Source: Ferruginibacter sp. (GTDB lineage: Bacteria > Bacteroidota > Bacteroidia > Chitinophagales > Chitinophagaceae). From it: DNA of 10,502 nt. The notes beneath the pieces are model-generated. The model was given only the letters and a program-made list of their open reading frames with translations, was not told the origin of the DNA and ran no database searches. The position numbers and the translations under genes were made by a program. This document shows, piece after piece, positions 1 through 7,522 of this stretch. The stretch lies in contig JAURKN010000058.1 in assembly GCA_030831725.1 (NCBI GenBank), forward strand, positions 1 to 10,502, written 5' to 3'. How positions within the stretch are numbered: position 1 is the stretch's first letter; each line of letters begins with the position of its first letter.

Positions 1-875
1 ACCGCCGGTTCAACCCCAGCTACCGCCATGCTCTTGATTTTTGCCATTGGCTTCAAAGCCAGTTTTTGAACCGCTGATTCGCTTGCAAGCAACATCGCAG
101 CCGCGCCATCGTTGATACCACTACTGTTTCCTGCCGTTACAGTACCATCTTTGATAAACGCAGGTTTCAGCATCGACAACTTATCAAGAGAAGTCAACCT
201 TGGATGTTCGTCTATCTCTATATCAAAAGTATCCTTACCCAACTGAACCCGTACCGGAATGATTTCCTCCTTGAATTTTCCTTCTTTATGCGCTTTGGCA
301 TATTTCTGTTGACTGAACATGGCAAATTCGTCCTGGGCATGCCTACTTATGTTCCATTGTCTGGCAATGTTTTCAGCCGTTTCACCCATAGTGTATGGAA
401 AATACATTTCTGCAAGCTGTCTGTTTACAAATCGCCAACCCATGGTAGTGTCGAAGATCTGAGCATTTCTGTCAAACGCTGAGCTAGCTTTTGGCATAAC
501 AAAAGGAGCACGGCTCATGCTTTCCACACCGCAGGCAATCATTACTTGAGCATCTCCGCATGCGATGGCACGCGCACTATCCATGATCGCCTGTAATCCA
601 CTGGCACAGAGGCGATTAACCGTATTCCCGGCAATCGTTGTAGGCAATCCGGCAAGTAAAGCAGCCATTCTTGCCACATTTCGGTTGTCTTCTCCACTCT
701 GATTGGCAGCACCGGCAATGACGTCTTCTATCAGTGTAGGATCCACATTGCTGTTCCTGTTCATCAATGCTTTTATTGTCGTAGCCAACAAATCATCCGG
801 CCTCACGGGAGAGAGAGCTCCACCATATTTTCCGATCGCCGTTCTGACAACATCAATCACATAAACCGTTTCCAT
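1..875 (-). CDS. pcaF: Acetyl-CoA C-acyltransferase, 3-oxoadipyl-CoA thiolase type (partial, C-terminus outside window)
   Basis: Thiolase-family enzyme that cleaves a 3-oxoacyl-CoA with CoA to release acetyl-CoA; a cytoplasmic homotetramer in characterised relatives. I translated the minus strand from the ATG at 875 and read 291 residues without a stop to the window edge. The nucleophilic Cys is residue 90 in NRLCASGLQA. Further family blocks are RTAIGKYGGALS (11-22), the ANQSGEDNRNVARMA block (57-71), GVESMSRAPFVM, FDTTMGWRFVN and TAGNSSGINDGAAAM near the cut end. The GEDNRNVARMA and TTMGWRFVN blocks are those of PcaF/PaaJ rather than FadA, so the beta-ketoadipate or phenylacetate pathway is the best guess; a general acetyl-CoA acetyltransferase is the alternative. 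The C-terminal GHP histidine and the second active-site Cys would lie beyond base 1. A Bacteroidota -7 box lies upstream at 928-921. The family call is firm; the substrate is inferred. Confidence 0.93.
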   Translation of the reverse strand, partial: METVYVIDVVRTAIGKYGGALSPVRPDDLLATTIKALMNRNSNVDPTLIEDVIAGAANQSGEDNRNVARMAALLAGLPTTIAGNTVNRLCASGLQAIMDSARAIACGDAQVMIACGVESMSRAPFVMPKASSAFDRNAQIFDTTMGWRFVNRQLAEMYFPYTMGETAENIARQWNISRHAQDEFAMFSQQKYAKAHKEGKFKEEIIPVRVQLGKDTFDIEIDEHPRLTSLDKLSMLKPAFIKDGTVTAGNSSGINDGAAAMLLASESAVQKLALKPMAKIKSMAVAGVEPA

Positions 876-920
876 ATGCTAAAATGATATAATGAGATTT
901 TATTTAAAATGATCCAATTT

Positions 921-928
921 CAAACTTA
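921..928 (-). promoter_or_regulatory. Promoter -7 box for the thiolase gene
   Basis: TAAGTTTG on the minus strand is an exact match to the Bacteroidota -7 consensus TAnnTTTG. It lies 45 bases before the thiolase ATG, predicting a leader of roughly 40 nt. No good TTTG -33 box sits at the usual spacing; ATTG at 956-953 is the nearest, with a slightly long 24-base spacer. Calling it a promoter is inference from consensus and position. Confidence 0.5.
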
Positions 929-965
929 ATGAAACCGGAGTGGAAAGGTAAACAATTTAGGTGAT

Positions 966-973
966 TATCTTTG
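966..973 (+). promoter_or_regulatory. Promoter -7 box for rlmN, almost touching the start codon
   Basis: TATCTTTG exactly matches TAnnTTTG and is followed by C, a common extension of the Bacteroidota box. It ends only 4 bases before the rlmN ATG at 978. Transcription from such a box would begin at or within a few bases of the A of the start codon, so the mRNA would be leaderless or nearly so. There is no clear TTTG about 19 bases upstream. Confidence 0.5.
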
Positions 974-977
974 CCGG

Positions 978-2027
978 ATGCAAACCACAAAAAAAATCAG
1001 ATCCTTCACCCTTCCCGAGCTTAAATCCTATTTCGAATTGATTGGCGATAAAAAGTTCAGGGCCATGCAAACCTATGAGTGGCTATGGAAAAAAAACTGT
1101 AGGGATTTTGAACAAATGAGCAACCTGCCTCAGGAAACCAGAAAAAAGCTGGCAGAAGAATTCGAACTGAATCCCATTACGGTTGACACTACCCAGTACA
1201 GCAGCGACGGCACGGTAAAATCGAGATTTAAAACCCATGATGGTCATTTGATTGAAGGCGTGTTGATTCCGACAGAAAAAAGAATCACAGCATGTGTTTC
1301 CTCACAGATAGGATGCAGCCTCACCTGCGCTTTTTGCGCTACCGGGAAAATGGCAAGAAAAAGAAACCTCGACTTCGATGAGATTTATGACCAAGTAGCC
1401 ATCCTAAACGAACAAAGTGAACAGATCTACGGAAAAAAATTGACCAATATCGTGTTCATGGGGATGGGAGAACCGCTCTTGAATTACCGAAATGTGCTTC
1501 AGGCCATTGATAGAATCACGGCTCCTGATGGCATGAACATGAGTCCAAAAAGAATCACCGTATCTACAGCCGGTGTTGCCAAAATGATCAAACAACTCGG
1601 CGACGACCAGGTCAGATTCAATCTCGCTCTTTCCTTGCATGCTCCCACCGATAAGAAAAGAGACGAAATCATGCCCATCAACGAAACGAATACCATCGAC
1701 CAACTCGTAGAAGCCTTGAATTATTTCTATGAGAAAACAAAAAACGATATCACACTGGAATATATTTTGTTCAGCAACAAAAATGACAGCCTCGAAGATG
1801 CGAGGGAATTGGTGAAAATTTATCGCCGAATACCTACGCACCTAATCAATGTGATTGAATACAATCCGATTGCCGGTGTCACATTTCAAAAACCCGACGA
1901 AGAGGCCACATCAAAGTTCACCGATTTCCTAGCGAAGAATCGGGTTAATGTTCGCGTCAGACGAAGCCGTGGAAAAGACATCGATGCCGCTTGTGGGCAA
2001 TTGGCGAATAAAGACGGACGAGGATAA
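978..2027 (+). CDS. rlmN: Dual-specificity RNA methyltransferase RlmN (23S rRNA A2503, tRNA A37)
   Basis: Radical-SAM enzyme that adds a methyl group to C2 of adenosine 2503 in 23S rRNA and, in characterised relatives, of A37 in some tRNAs. The 349-residue length is normal. The [4Fe-4S] cysteines are C113, C117 and C120 in GCSLTCAFCATGKM. C106, seven residues before the first cluster Cys, and C339 in AACGQL correspond to the catalytic pair C118/C355 of the E. coli enzyme, so both chemical steps should be intact. The SAM-binding GMGEP motif is at 162-166. The N-terminal region (about 1-90) matches the RlmN RNA-binding domain. Cfr, the resistance paralogue, is unlikely because the overall sequence is of the RlmN type. 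The start at 978 is chosen because the protein aligns from its first residues; no Shine-Dalgarno sequence is present. A secreted-protein gene follows after 13 bases on the same strand and may be co-transcribed. Confidence 0.97.
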   Translation: MQTTKKIRSFTLPELKSYFELIGDKKFRAMQTYEWLWKKNCRDFEQMSNLPQETRKKLAEEFELNPITVDTTQYSSDGTVKSRFKTHDGHLIEGVLIPTEKRITACVSSQIGCSLTCAFCATGKMARKRNLDFDEIYDQVAILNEQSEQIYGKKLTNIVFMGMGEPLLNYRNVLQAIDRITAPDGMNMSPKRITVSTAGVAKMIKQLGDDQVRFNLALSLHAPTDKKRDEIMPINETNTIDQLVEALNYFYEKTKNDITLEYILFSNKNDSLEDARELVKIYRRIPTHLINVIEYNPIAGVTFQKPDEEATSKFTDFLAKNRVNVRVRRSRGKDIDAACGQLANKDGRG

Positions 2028-2040
2028 CAAGTTTCCTGCT

Positions 2041-2871
2041 ATGACAAAAAGAATGGCTTTCATACTAGTTTTCGTTTGTGCATTGACGTCAGCTCATATC
2101 TCATTGGCACAACCCATTCTTGTTCATGGAAAACTATCTCAATACAACAAAAAAAATATCAGCATACCCGTAAAAGTACATATAGACATAAAAGATGCTG
2201 TACACTCATCAAATCACATGATTTATGAGGAAACAAATACATTGATGTTTAAAGATTCGGGTAGCTATGAATTGTTGGTTGGTAAAGGCAAACGCAGTGG
2301 TGGATCAAACAGCATCGATTCCATCATTTGGAACCTTGATGATTATGTTTTGTATATCGAGGAGCTGAATGAAAAAATGAAAACGGAAGACCTGATCCGA
2401 CATTCCATTCTTCTTAGAAGACAAACTTTACCACATCCCGAAAACCAAGAAGGCATTGTAGAAGCAGGCCAATCTGCAACCCATGGCAAAATAGAAATTC
2501 CGTTGAAGCAAAAAAAGCTTCCCAAAAAAATAACCATAGATCTCACCACCAGTTATATCAACATCATGTATCCTGGTGGACGCTATCCCATATTCAGACA
2601 TTACGAATGGTATCCAACAAATAAGGGCAAAAGTGGGAACTGTTTCATGCTGACATACAGCGAAAAAACAACACATGAATTTTGGGAAGAGGCTGAAAAA
2701 AAATTAGGTGATGTCCGCATACACGACAAACCTTTTCAAACATTACAATATCAGATTAGCCAAGACAAACTCCAGATTTTTCTCACCGAGCCGGAAAAAG
2801 TAAAATTTCTCAGTGAAACCTATGCGATCAAAGGACCCTGGAAAATAATTTATCTGATCGAATGGCAATAA
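2041..2871 (+). CDS. Secreted protein of unknown function
   Basis: I do not recognise this 276-residue protein as a whole. It begins with a clear signal peptide: basic MTKR, a hydrophobic stretch to about residue 18, and a likely cut after SLA (residue 23), leaving an N-terminal Gln as is common for exported Bacteroidota proteins. The open frame extends upstream to an ATG at 1948, but that start would overlap rlmN and bury the signal peptide, so 2041 is preferred. Residues 25-108 resemble a beta-rich module seen in many exported Bacteroidota proteins: V.ir..I (45-50), YEETNTL (62-68), YELLVGKG (76-83) and IDSIIWN..DYVLYIEE (92-108). The remainder (120-276) is polar with alternating beta-like strands, has only one Cys (201) and ends in YLIEWQ. 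No lipoprotein cysteine, transmembrane segment or C-terminal sorting domain is visible. It stops 22 bases from the convergent gene's stop codon. Confidence 0.8.
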   Translation: MTKRMAFILVFVCALTSAHISLAQPILVHGKLSQYNKKNISIPVKVHIDIKDAVHSSNHMIYEETNTLMFKDSGSYELLVGKGKRSGGSNSIDSIIWNLDDYVLYIEELNEKMKTEDLIRHSILLRRQTLPHPENQEGIVEAGQSATHGKIEIPLKQKKLPKKITIDLTTSYINIMYPGGRYPIFRHYEWYPTNKGKSGNCFMLTYSEKTTHEFWEEAEKKLGDVRIHDKPFQTLQYQISQDKLQIFLTEPEKVKFLSETYAIKGPWKIIYLIEWQ

Positions 2872-2893
2872 ACTGATTCATTCTATTTCCCAA

Positions 2894-3982
2894 TCAAAAA
2901 CCACCTGGTTTTTCTGCTGCAGGCACTTCCTGTGATTGTCTTTTTTCTTCTTCCTTGGCAGGTGCTACACCCTGCTCTTGGGGATTGTTTTCTTTAACTG
3001 GAAGATTTGAACGTGTTGAATCTGAAACTACGCCCTGAATCGCCGGCGGCGTTTCTGAAACTGACGGAGGAACAACGATTGTAGAGTCAGTAGGTTTATC
3101 ATCAAAAACAGGCGCAGGTCTTTTCCCTTTCGATTTTTTATCTGGCTTTTCAGATTTAAACGCACCACCCTCCTTTTTCTTTTCCTGCTCTTTTTTCTTT
3201 TCTTTTTTTGATTTTTTTGCCGCTATTTCATCTGCCTTATCGTCATCAATTTTTTGTTTTGCATGTTGAATGACGAAATAAAAATCCTTTGCAGTCAGAT
3301 TATCAGCTGCGGTTATTTTCTCTAAAAAATCTCCATTCCTGTTCCACTCCGTATCCTTCTTCTCGATCTTGAAACCTACATTCGGAATAAAATGCTCTCC
3401 ATCTGCCAGTCCGAGTGCAAATATGGGAGCATCAGGAGTTCTTCCTTTTGCACTGAAAATCATGGCTTCCATGATTTTATCGTTCAAGGCCATATAATAG
3501 TTTGAACTGTCCATGAAAATGATTGCTGTGTCGAATATTTGCTCACGCTCATAATACCTGCTCAATCTTCCATAAGCATATGATGTTTCCCTGAGCACGA
3601 GCAAACTCAAAGGATGCGATTTCAGATAGGGTATGGATTTGGCCAGCGCATCCACAAACTGACCTTTTTGGGTCATTTCATAAATCTCATCCTCTTTTTC
3701 CATATCCTCCAGTGGTTTGTACTTGGGATTTTCGGTGAATCCAATCATCAAGGTCAGCACCTCCAGGTTGGTCATTGTGGAATCATTGGATAAAAACCGA
3801 GACAAAAGAACCGGATAATAAAGACTGCTGCTGATATCCTGTGAGCTGTCGACAAGGGATTTGAAATCTCTTTTGTATAAAAACGGAGGCGTTTTGGATA
3901 CGGGATTTATTGTGCTATCCGATTGAGCCTGAGACAGTAAGCAAAATAAAATTAGGTGTACCGATATGAAAACCCTGAGCAT
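2894..3982 (-). CDS. Exported DUF4919-like protein with long charged C-terminal tail
   Basis: A 362-residue protein with a signal peptide (MLRVFISVHLILFCLLSQA, likely cut after residue 19). Residues 35-240 resemble DUF4919, a Bacteroidota family of unknown function: a SSLYYPVLLSRF segment (52-63), NDSTMTNLEVLTLMIGF (66-82), Y.PLED (88-93), a central helical part with YLKSHPLSLLVLRE (119-132), then GDFLEKI and DFYFVI near the end. The domain call is from memory of the family pattern and is moderate. After about residue 240 the sequence changes abruptly: 248-290 is a Lys/Glu run with at least three KK(E/K) clusters, and 291-362 is rich in Pro, Ser, Thr and Glu and ends PGGF. This tail is almost certainly disordered. 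Two cysteines are absent from the mature domain, and no membrane anchor is visible, so a periplasmic location is most likely. It is transcribed alone, divergent from fusA. Confidence 0.85.
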   Translation of the reverse strand: MLRVFISVHLILFCLLSQAQSDSTINPVSKTPPFLYKRDFKSLVDSSQDISSSLYYPVLLSRFLSNDSTMTNLEVLTLMIGFTENPKYKPLEDMEKEDEIYEMTQKGQFVDALAKSIPYLKSHPLSLLVLRETSYAYGRLSRYYEREQIFDTAIIFMDSSNYYMALNDKIMEAMIFSAKGRTPDAPIFALGLADGEHFIPNVGFKIEKKDTEWNRNGDFLEKITAADNLTAKDFYFVIQHAKQKIDDDKADEIAAKKSKKEKKKEQEKKKEGGAFKSEKPDKKSKGKRPAPVFDDKPTDSTIVVPPSVSETPPAIQGVVSDSTRSNLPVKENNPQEQGVAPAKEEEKRQSQEVPAAEKPGGF

Positions 3983-3999
3983 GGATTGATATTTAAACT

Positions 4000-4030
4000 G
4001 AAAATTAAAGAAACCGATGATGAAAACAAG
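4000..4030 (-). promoter_or_regulatory. Candidate promoter for the DUF4919-like gene
   Basis: On the minus strand, CTTG (4030-4027) is separated by 19 bases from TAATTTTC (4007-4000). Each element differs by one base from the Bacteroidota pair TTTG / TAnnTTTG, and the spacing is typical. The -7 element lies 17 bases before the start codon. Supported by consensus and position only. Confidence 0.4.
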
Positions 4031-4060
4031 GATTCTTGGGATAAAAAAAAGCGTTGAAGT

Positions 4061-4091
4061 CTTGTCGGGACGGGATATTGTATTACCTTTG
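4061..4091 (+). promoter_or_regulatory. Promoter of fusA
   Basis: CTTG (4061-4064), a 19-base spacer and TACCTTTG (4084-4091) followed by C make a good Bacteroidota promoter with an exact TAnnTTTG box. The same TACCTTTGC core stands before rpsL at 8444-8436. The expected transcription start near 4097 gives fusA an unusually long leader of about 160 nt. Confidence 0.6.
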
Positions 4092-4096
4092 CGCCG

Positions 4097-4256
4097 CTAA
4101 TGGATTCGGAATTCCCGTATCAATAACCGAACAAATTAGCACATCATGAGAGCATAACCTTCATATCATACTTGGACGTTTCGTCCATTCCCTAAAAAAG
4201 GGCACTCGTTATCATTACATTTATTCATATTTTTTTCAACACTAAACTTTAACAAG
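4097..4256 (+). promoter_or_regulatory. Long 5' leader of fusA
   Basis: About 160 bases of non-coding sequence lie between the predicted start of transcription and the fusA ATG. It holds a perfect short hairpin, TGGACG-TTT-CGTCCA (4173-4187), a weak CCC/GGG pairing (4190-4202) around an A-run, and a tiny frame ATG...TAA at 4100-4126 encoding MDSEFPYQ. The last 50 bases are AT-rich and lack a Shine-Dalgarno sequence, as usual in this phylum. I recognise no known riboswitch or ribosomal-protein leader, so any regulatory role is inference. Confidence 0.35.
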
Positions 4257-6407
4257 ATGGCAGATTTGCGTTATCAGCGAAATTTTGGTATTGCCGCACA
4301 CATCGATGCAGGTAAGACCACAACCACGGAGCGTATCCTCTACTACACCGGTGTGAATCACAAGATCGGAGAGGTGCACGAAGGAGCAGCCACCATGGAC
4401 TGGATGGCACAGGAGCAGGAAAGAGGTATCACCATTACTTCAGCTGCTACCACCTGTTTTTGGAACTTCCCAACCGTACAAGGTGCAAAGACAGCAGAAA
4501 CAAAACAATTCAAATTCAACATCATCGATACTCCGGGTCACGTTGACTTTACCGTTGAGGTAGAGCGTTCACTTCGCGTATTGGATGGATTGCTGGCATT
4601 GTTCTGCGCGGTTTCCGGCGTAGAGCCCCAATCAGAAACCGTTTGGCGTCAGGCAAACCGTTATCGTGTTCCACGTATCGGTTTCGTAAATAAAATGGAC
4701 AGAAGCGGTGCGGACTTCCTTAACGTGGTTAAGCAGGTTAAAGAAATGTTGGGCGCTAAGGCAGTTCCATTACAGTTGCCAATCGGAGCGGAAGATAATT
4801 TTAAAGGTGTGGTAGATTTGATTACCATGCAAGGAATGGTTTGGGATGACTCAACCCAGGGTATGACTTACAAAGTAGTTCCTATCCCGGATGATATGGT
4901 TGACGAAGTAAATGAGTGGAGACAACACCTCGTTGAAGCAGTTGCTGAATATGATGAGAAACTGCTTGAGAAATTCTTTGATGATCCAAATACCATCACA
5001 GAACAAGAAATGCATGAAGCTATCCGTAAAGCCGTAATCGATATCTCCATCATTCCGATGATGTGCGGATCTTCTTTCAAAAATAAAGGCGTTCAGACTG
5101 CACTTGATGCTATCTGCCGTTACTTGCCTGGTCCATTGGACATCGAAGCAGTAAAAGGTACACATCCAGATAGTGGTGATGAACTTGTAAGAAAAGCTGA
5201 TGCTAAAGAACCATTCTCTGCTTTGGCATTCAAGATCATGACAGATCCATTCGTAGGACGTCTGGCGTTCTTCCGCGCTTATAGCGGCCGTTTGGATGCA
5301 GGTTCTTACGTTTTGAATACCAGAACAGGAAAAAAAGAGCGTATCAGCCGTATCATGCAGATGCATGCAAACAAACAAAACCCAATCGATTTTATCGAAG
5401 CAGGTGATATCGGAGCAGGTGTAGGTTTTAAAGATATTAAAACCGGAGATACATTGTGCGAAGAAAACAACCCAATCATCTTGGAAGCTATGACCTTCCC
5501 TGAGCCGGTAATCTCAATCGCTATTGAGCCAAAAACACAGGCAGACGTTGATAAGATGGGTATGGCGATTGCCAAACTGGTAGAAGAAGATCCTACACTT
5601 CGTGTTAAAACAGACGAAGAAACAGGACAAACCATTCTTAGTGGAATGGGTGAACTTCACTTGGAGATCATCATCGATCGTATGAAGCGTGAGTTCAAGG
5701 TTGAAATCAACCAGGGTGCGCCTCAGGTTGCTTACAAAGAAGCATTCAGAACCATGGTTCAACACCGTGAAACATACAAGAAACAAACCGGTGGTCGTGG
5801 TAAATTCGGTGATATCGTATTCGAAATCGGACCTGCTGATGAAGAATGGTTGAAAGAAAACCCATTGGGTGGACTTCAATTCGTGAATGACATCTTCGGA
5901 GGAAGTATTCCAAAAGAATTCATTCCACCAATCATCAAAGGATTTACAGCCAGTATGAATACCGGTGTACTTGCCGCTTACCCAATCGTAGACATGAAAG
6001 TTCGTGTATTCGACGGTAGCTATCACGATGTGGATTCCGATGCGGTTTCTTTCGAACTTTGTGCGAAACAAGGTTTCCGTGAAGCCGGTCGTAAAGCGAA
6101 GCCTGTATTGCTTGAGCCGATCATGAAGGTTGAAGTATTGACACCAGACCAATACATGGGAGATGTTACCGGTGACCTTAACCGTCGTCGTGGTATGCTC
6201 GAAGGTATGGACAGCCGTCACGGTGTTCAGGTTATCAAAGCGAAAGTACCTCTGAGCGAAATGTTCGGATACGTTACTCAACTTCGTTCATTGTCAAGCG
6301 GACGTGCTACTTCAACCATGGAGTTCAGCCATTACGCACCAGCTCCAACTAACGTCGCAGAAGAAGTAATCGCTAAGTCTAAAGGTAAAATCAAGATCGA
6401 AGATTAA
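4257..6407 (+). CDS. fusA: Translation elongation factor G
   Basis: Ribosomal translocase GTPase that moves tRNAs and mRNA after peptide-bond formation and helps split ribosomes during recycling. The 716-residue length is slightly above the roughly 700 usual for the family. The G domain is complete: P-loop AHIDAGKT (14-21), switch I RGITI with Thr59, DTPGH (91-95) and NKMD (145-148). The extra length comes partly from an insertion of about ten residues between CFWNF and FNIIDTPGH (about 72-86), a form I associate with Chitinophagales-type EF-G. Domain II to V landmarks follow: FKIMTDPFVGRLAFFRAYSG, GMGELHLEI and the domain IV block QTGGRGKFGDI. Codon choice is strongly biased (CGT for Arg), fitting high expression. 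It has its own promoter and terminator and is not joined to rpsL-rpsG, the usual str-operon arrangement. Confidence 0.98.
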   Translation: MADLRYQRNFGIAAHIDAGKTTTTERILYYTGVNHKIGEVHEGAATMDWMAQEQERGITITSAATTCFWNFPTVQGAKTAETKQFKFNIIDTPGHVDFTVEVERSLRVLDGLLALFCAVSGVEPQSETVWRQANRYRVPRIGFVNKMDRSGADFLNVVKQVKEMLGAKAVPLQLPIGAEDNFKGVVDLITMQGMVWDDSTQGMTYKVVPIPDDMVDEVNEWRQHLVEAVAEYDEKLLEKFFDDPNTITEQEMHEAIRKAVIDISIIPMMCGSSFKNKGVQTALDAICRYLPGPLDIEAVKGTHPDSGDELVRKADAKEPFSALAFKIMTDPFVGRLAFFRAYSGRLDAGSYVLNTRTGKKERISRIMQMHANKQNPIDFIEAGDIGAGVGFKDIKTGDTLCEENNPIILEAMTFPEPVISIAIEPKTQADVDKMGMAIAKLVEEDPTLRVKTDEETGQTILSGMGELHLEIIIDRMKREFKVEINQGAPQVAYKEAFRTMVQHRETYKKQTGGRGKFGDIVFEIGPADEEWLKENPLGGLQFVNDIFGGSIPKEFIPPIIKGFTASMNTGVLAAYPIVDMKVRVFDGSYHDVDSDAVSFELCAKQGFREAGRKAKPVLLEPIMKVEVLTPDQYMGDVTGDLNRRRGMLEGMDSRHGVQVIKAKVPLSEMFGYVTQLRSLSSGRATSTMEFSHYAPAPTNVAEEVIAKSKGKIKIED

Positions 6408-6429
6408 TTTTATCTTCTCGATATCTTAC

Positions 6430-6462
6430 ATAACCCTTCCCAAACGGAAGGGTTATTTTTTT
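6430..6462 (+). terminator. Rho-independent terminator of fusA
   Basis: A perfect 11-bp stem ATAACCCTTCC / GGAAGGGTTAT (6430-6440 with 6446-6456), a five-base CAAAC loop and a run of seven T (6456-6462) lie 22 bases after the fusA stop. The minus strand lacks a T-run after the hairpin, so it should stop fusA transcription rather than that of the convergent hydrolase. Confidence 0.92.
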
Positions 6463-6472
6463 ATACGCAATT

Positions 6473-7447
6473 TCAATTCTTGATAAAATGTATCATCTCT
6501 CTGATCAGCCTCCGTGAAACTTTCAGTGAAGGGTCTCCGTATGTTTTGATGTGTTCAGACTGATTTGTTTTCGGCACCTCTTTCAACACATGATTCATCT
6601 TCTTGATGATCAGAAATTTTGCATCGGATTTACATGAAAATAAACGATCAGCATCCTCTTTCAACACTTGAATATCGTTATCCCCTTGAACGATCATGAC
6701 AGGAATATTGAGTTTGCCGATTTCTACGCATGGATCATACCTCATCCAACTGATCAGATAGGGCTGTACTGATGGCCTGAACAATGAAAAAAGCTGCAGT
6801 GGAAATTTTTTAACTGTATATCCTGCCTTCAACGAATCAATATCCATGAAAGCCTGATTCTTCAAACTGTCTGTCAATTGGTTTTTCAATTGTCTCTTCA
6901 AGGTCTCATCGATGGCATATCCTGGACCTGAAATGGAGATGAATTTATCCGCTTTGTTCAAGGCAGCCAACATGCCAATTAAGGAACCTTCGCTGTGACC
7001 GGCAATGATGATTTTTGATATGCGTTCATCTTTGTGAAACATCCCTATCCAACTTTCAACATCCTTCACATAATCTTCAAACCTAAGGTCTGATTCTTTC
7101 AAACCTGCCTTCTTGCTTTGTCCCACCCCACGCTTATCGAAACGAAAAGAAGCAATTCCCTTTTTCGCAAGGGCATCTGACAATTGTAAAAAACAATTGT
7201 TCTTTCCCTGAATCAGCGGATTGTTCCCGTCACGATCCGTCGGACCGGATCCTGAAATGAAAATCACCAAGGGGAGTTTCCCTTTCTTATCTGGCAATGT
7301 CATTGTCCCAAACAGATCACCGGTTTCCGAATGGAAAACCACAGTTGATGTATCTGTTGTTAGTCCAAAATCATGTGCCATGCTTTTTGCATTGAATGCA
7401 ATTAAATAGCAGATTGAAAGCAATATGGTTCGTGTTGACGATAGCAT
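6473..7447 (-). CDS. Exported alpha/beta-fold hydrolase (S33-like serine esterase/peptidase family)
   Basis: A 324-residue alpha/beta hydrolase acting on an unknown substrate, probably an ester or acyl-peptide. Residues 1-24 form a signal peptide (basic residue, hydrophobic stretch, cut near SMA), placing the enzyme outside the cytoplasm. The core shows the oxyanion-strand motif VIFISGSGPTDRDGN (61-75), FRFDKRGVGQS (101-111), the nucleophile elbow GHSEGS with Ser152, a probable acid Asp258 in GDNDIQV (255-261) and His286 in KKMNHVL. The triad is therefore complete. A lid-like helical insert spans about 180-245. The SGSGPTDRDGN block is typical of the 'alpha/beta hydrolase, serine aminopeptidase S33' group of Bacteroidota. 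It lies downstream of rpsG but behind a strong terminator, and I see no TAnnTTTG box in the 27 bases between that terminator and the start, so its promoter is unclear. Confidence 0.92.
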   Translation of the reverse strand: MLSSTRTILLSICYLIAFNAKSMAHDFGLTTDTSTVVFHSETGDLFGTMTLPDKKGKLPLVIFISGSGPTDRDGNNPLIQGKNNCFLQLSDALAKKGIASFRFDKRGVGQSKKAGLKESDLRFEDYVKDVESWIGMFHKDERISKIIIAGHSEGSLIGMLAALNKADKFISISGPGYAIDETLKRQLKNQLTDSLKNQAFMDIDSLKAGYTVKKFPLQLFSLFRPSVQPYLISWMRYDPCVEIGKLNIPVMIVQGDNDIQVLKEDADRLFSCKSDAKFLIIKKMNHVLKEVPKTNQSEHIKTYGDPSLKVSRRLIREMIHFIKN

Positions 7448-7474
7448 AAGATGTATGGAATTACCTTTTCGTGT

Positions 7475-7505
7475 AAAAAAAATGCCATCCGTTTGGATGG
7501 CATTT
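7475..7505 (-). terminator. Rho-independent terminator of rpsL-rpsG
   Basis: On the minus strand a perfect 11-bp stem AAATGCCATCC / GGATGGCATTT (arms 7505-7495 and 7490-7480) with a four-base loop is followed by a run of eight T (7482-7475). It begins 17 bases past the rpsG stop, so it ends the ribosomal-protein operon before the hydrolase gene. Confidence 0.92.
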
Positions 7506-7522
7506 CTATGAATTTGTTTTGA

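Noticed and set aside
204..482. A 92-codon plus-strand frame
   Set aside because: It is antisense to the thiolase, whose conserved blocks run continuously through this stretch on the minus strand.
1404..1841. A 145-codon open frame antisense to rlmN
   Set aside because: rlmN is complete with all catalytic residues on the plus strand, and the antisense product has no recognisable features.
1948..2040. An upstream ATG extending the secreted-protein gene by 31 codons into rlmN
   Set aside because: The extension would place the signal peptide internally and simply reads the end of rlmN in another frame; the ATG at 2041 gives a proper signal peptide.
4190..4202. A CCC/GGG pairing around an A-run in the fusA leader, considered as an attenuator
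   Set aside because: Only three base pairs, with no T-run after it; too weak to call a terminator.
5514..6281. A 255-codon open frame antisense to fusA, with others at 4851-5378 and 5306-5635
   Set aside because: These mirror the strong codon bias of fusA. Their translations are rich in Phe, His and Cys without any domain, and fusA is certain on the other strand.
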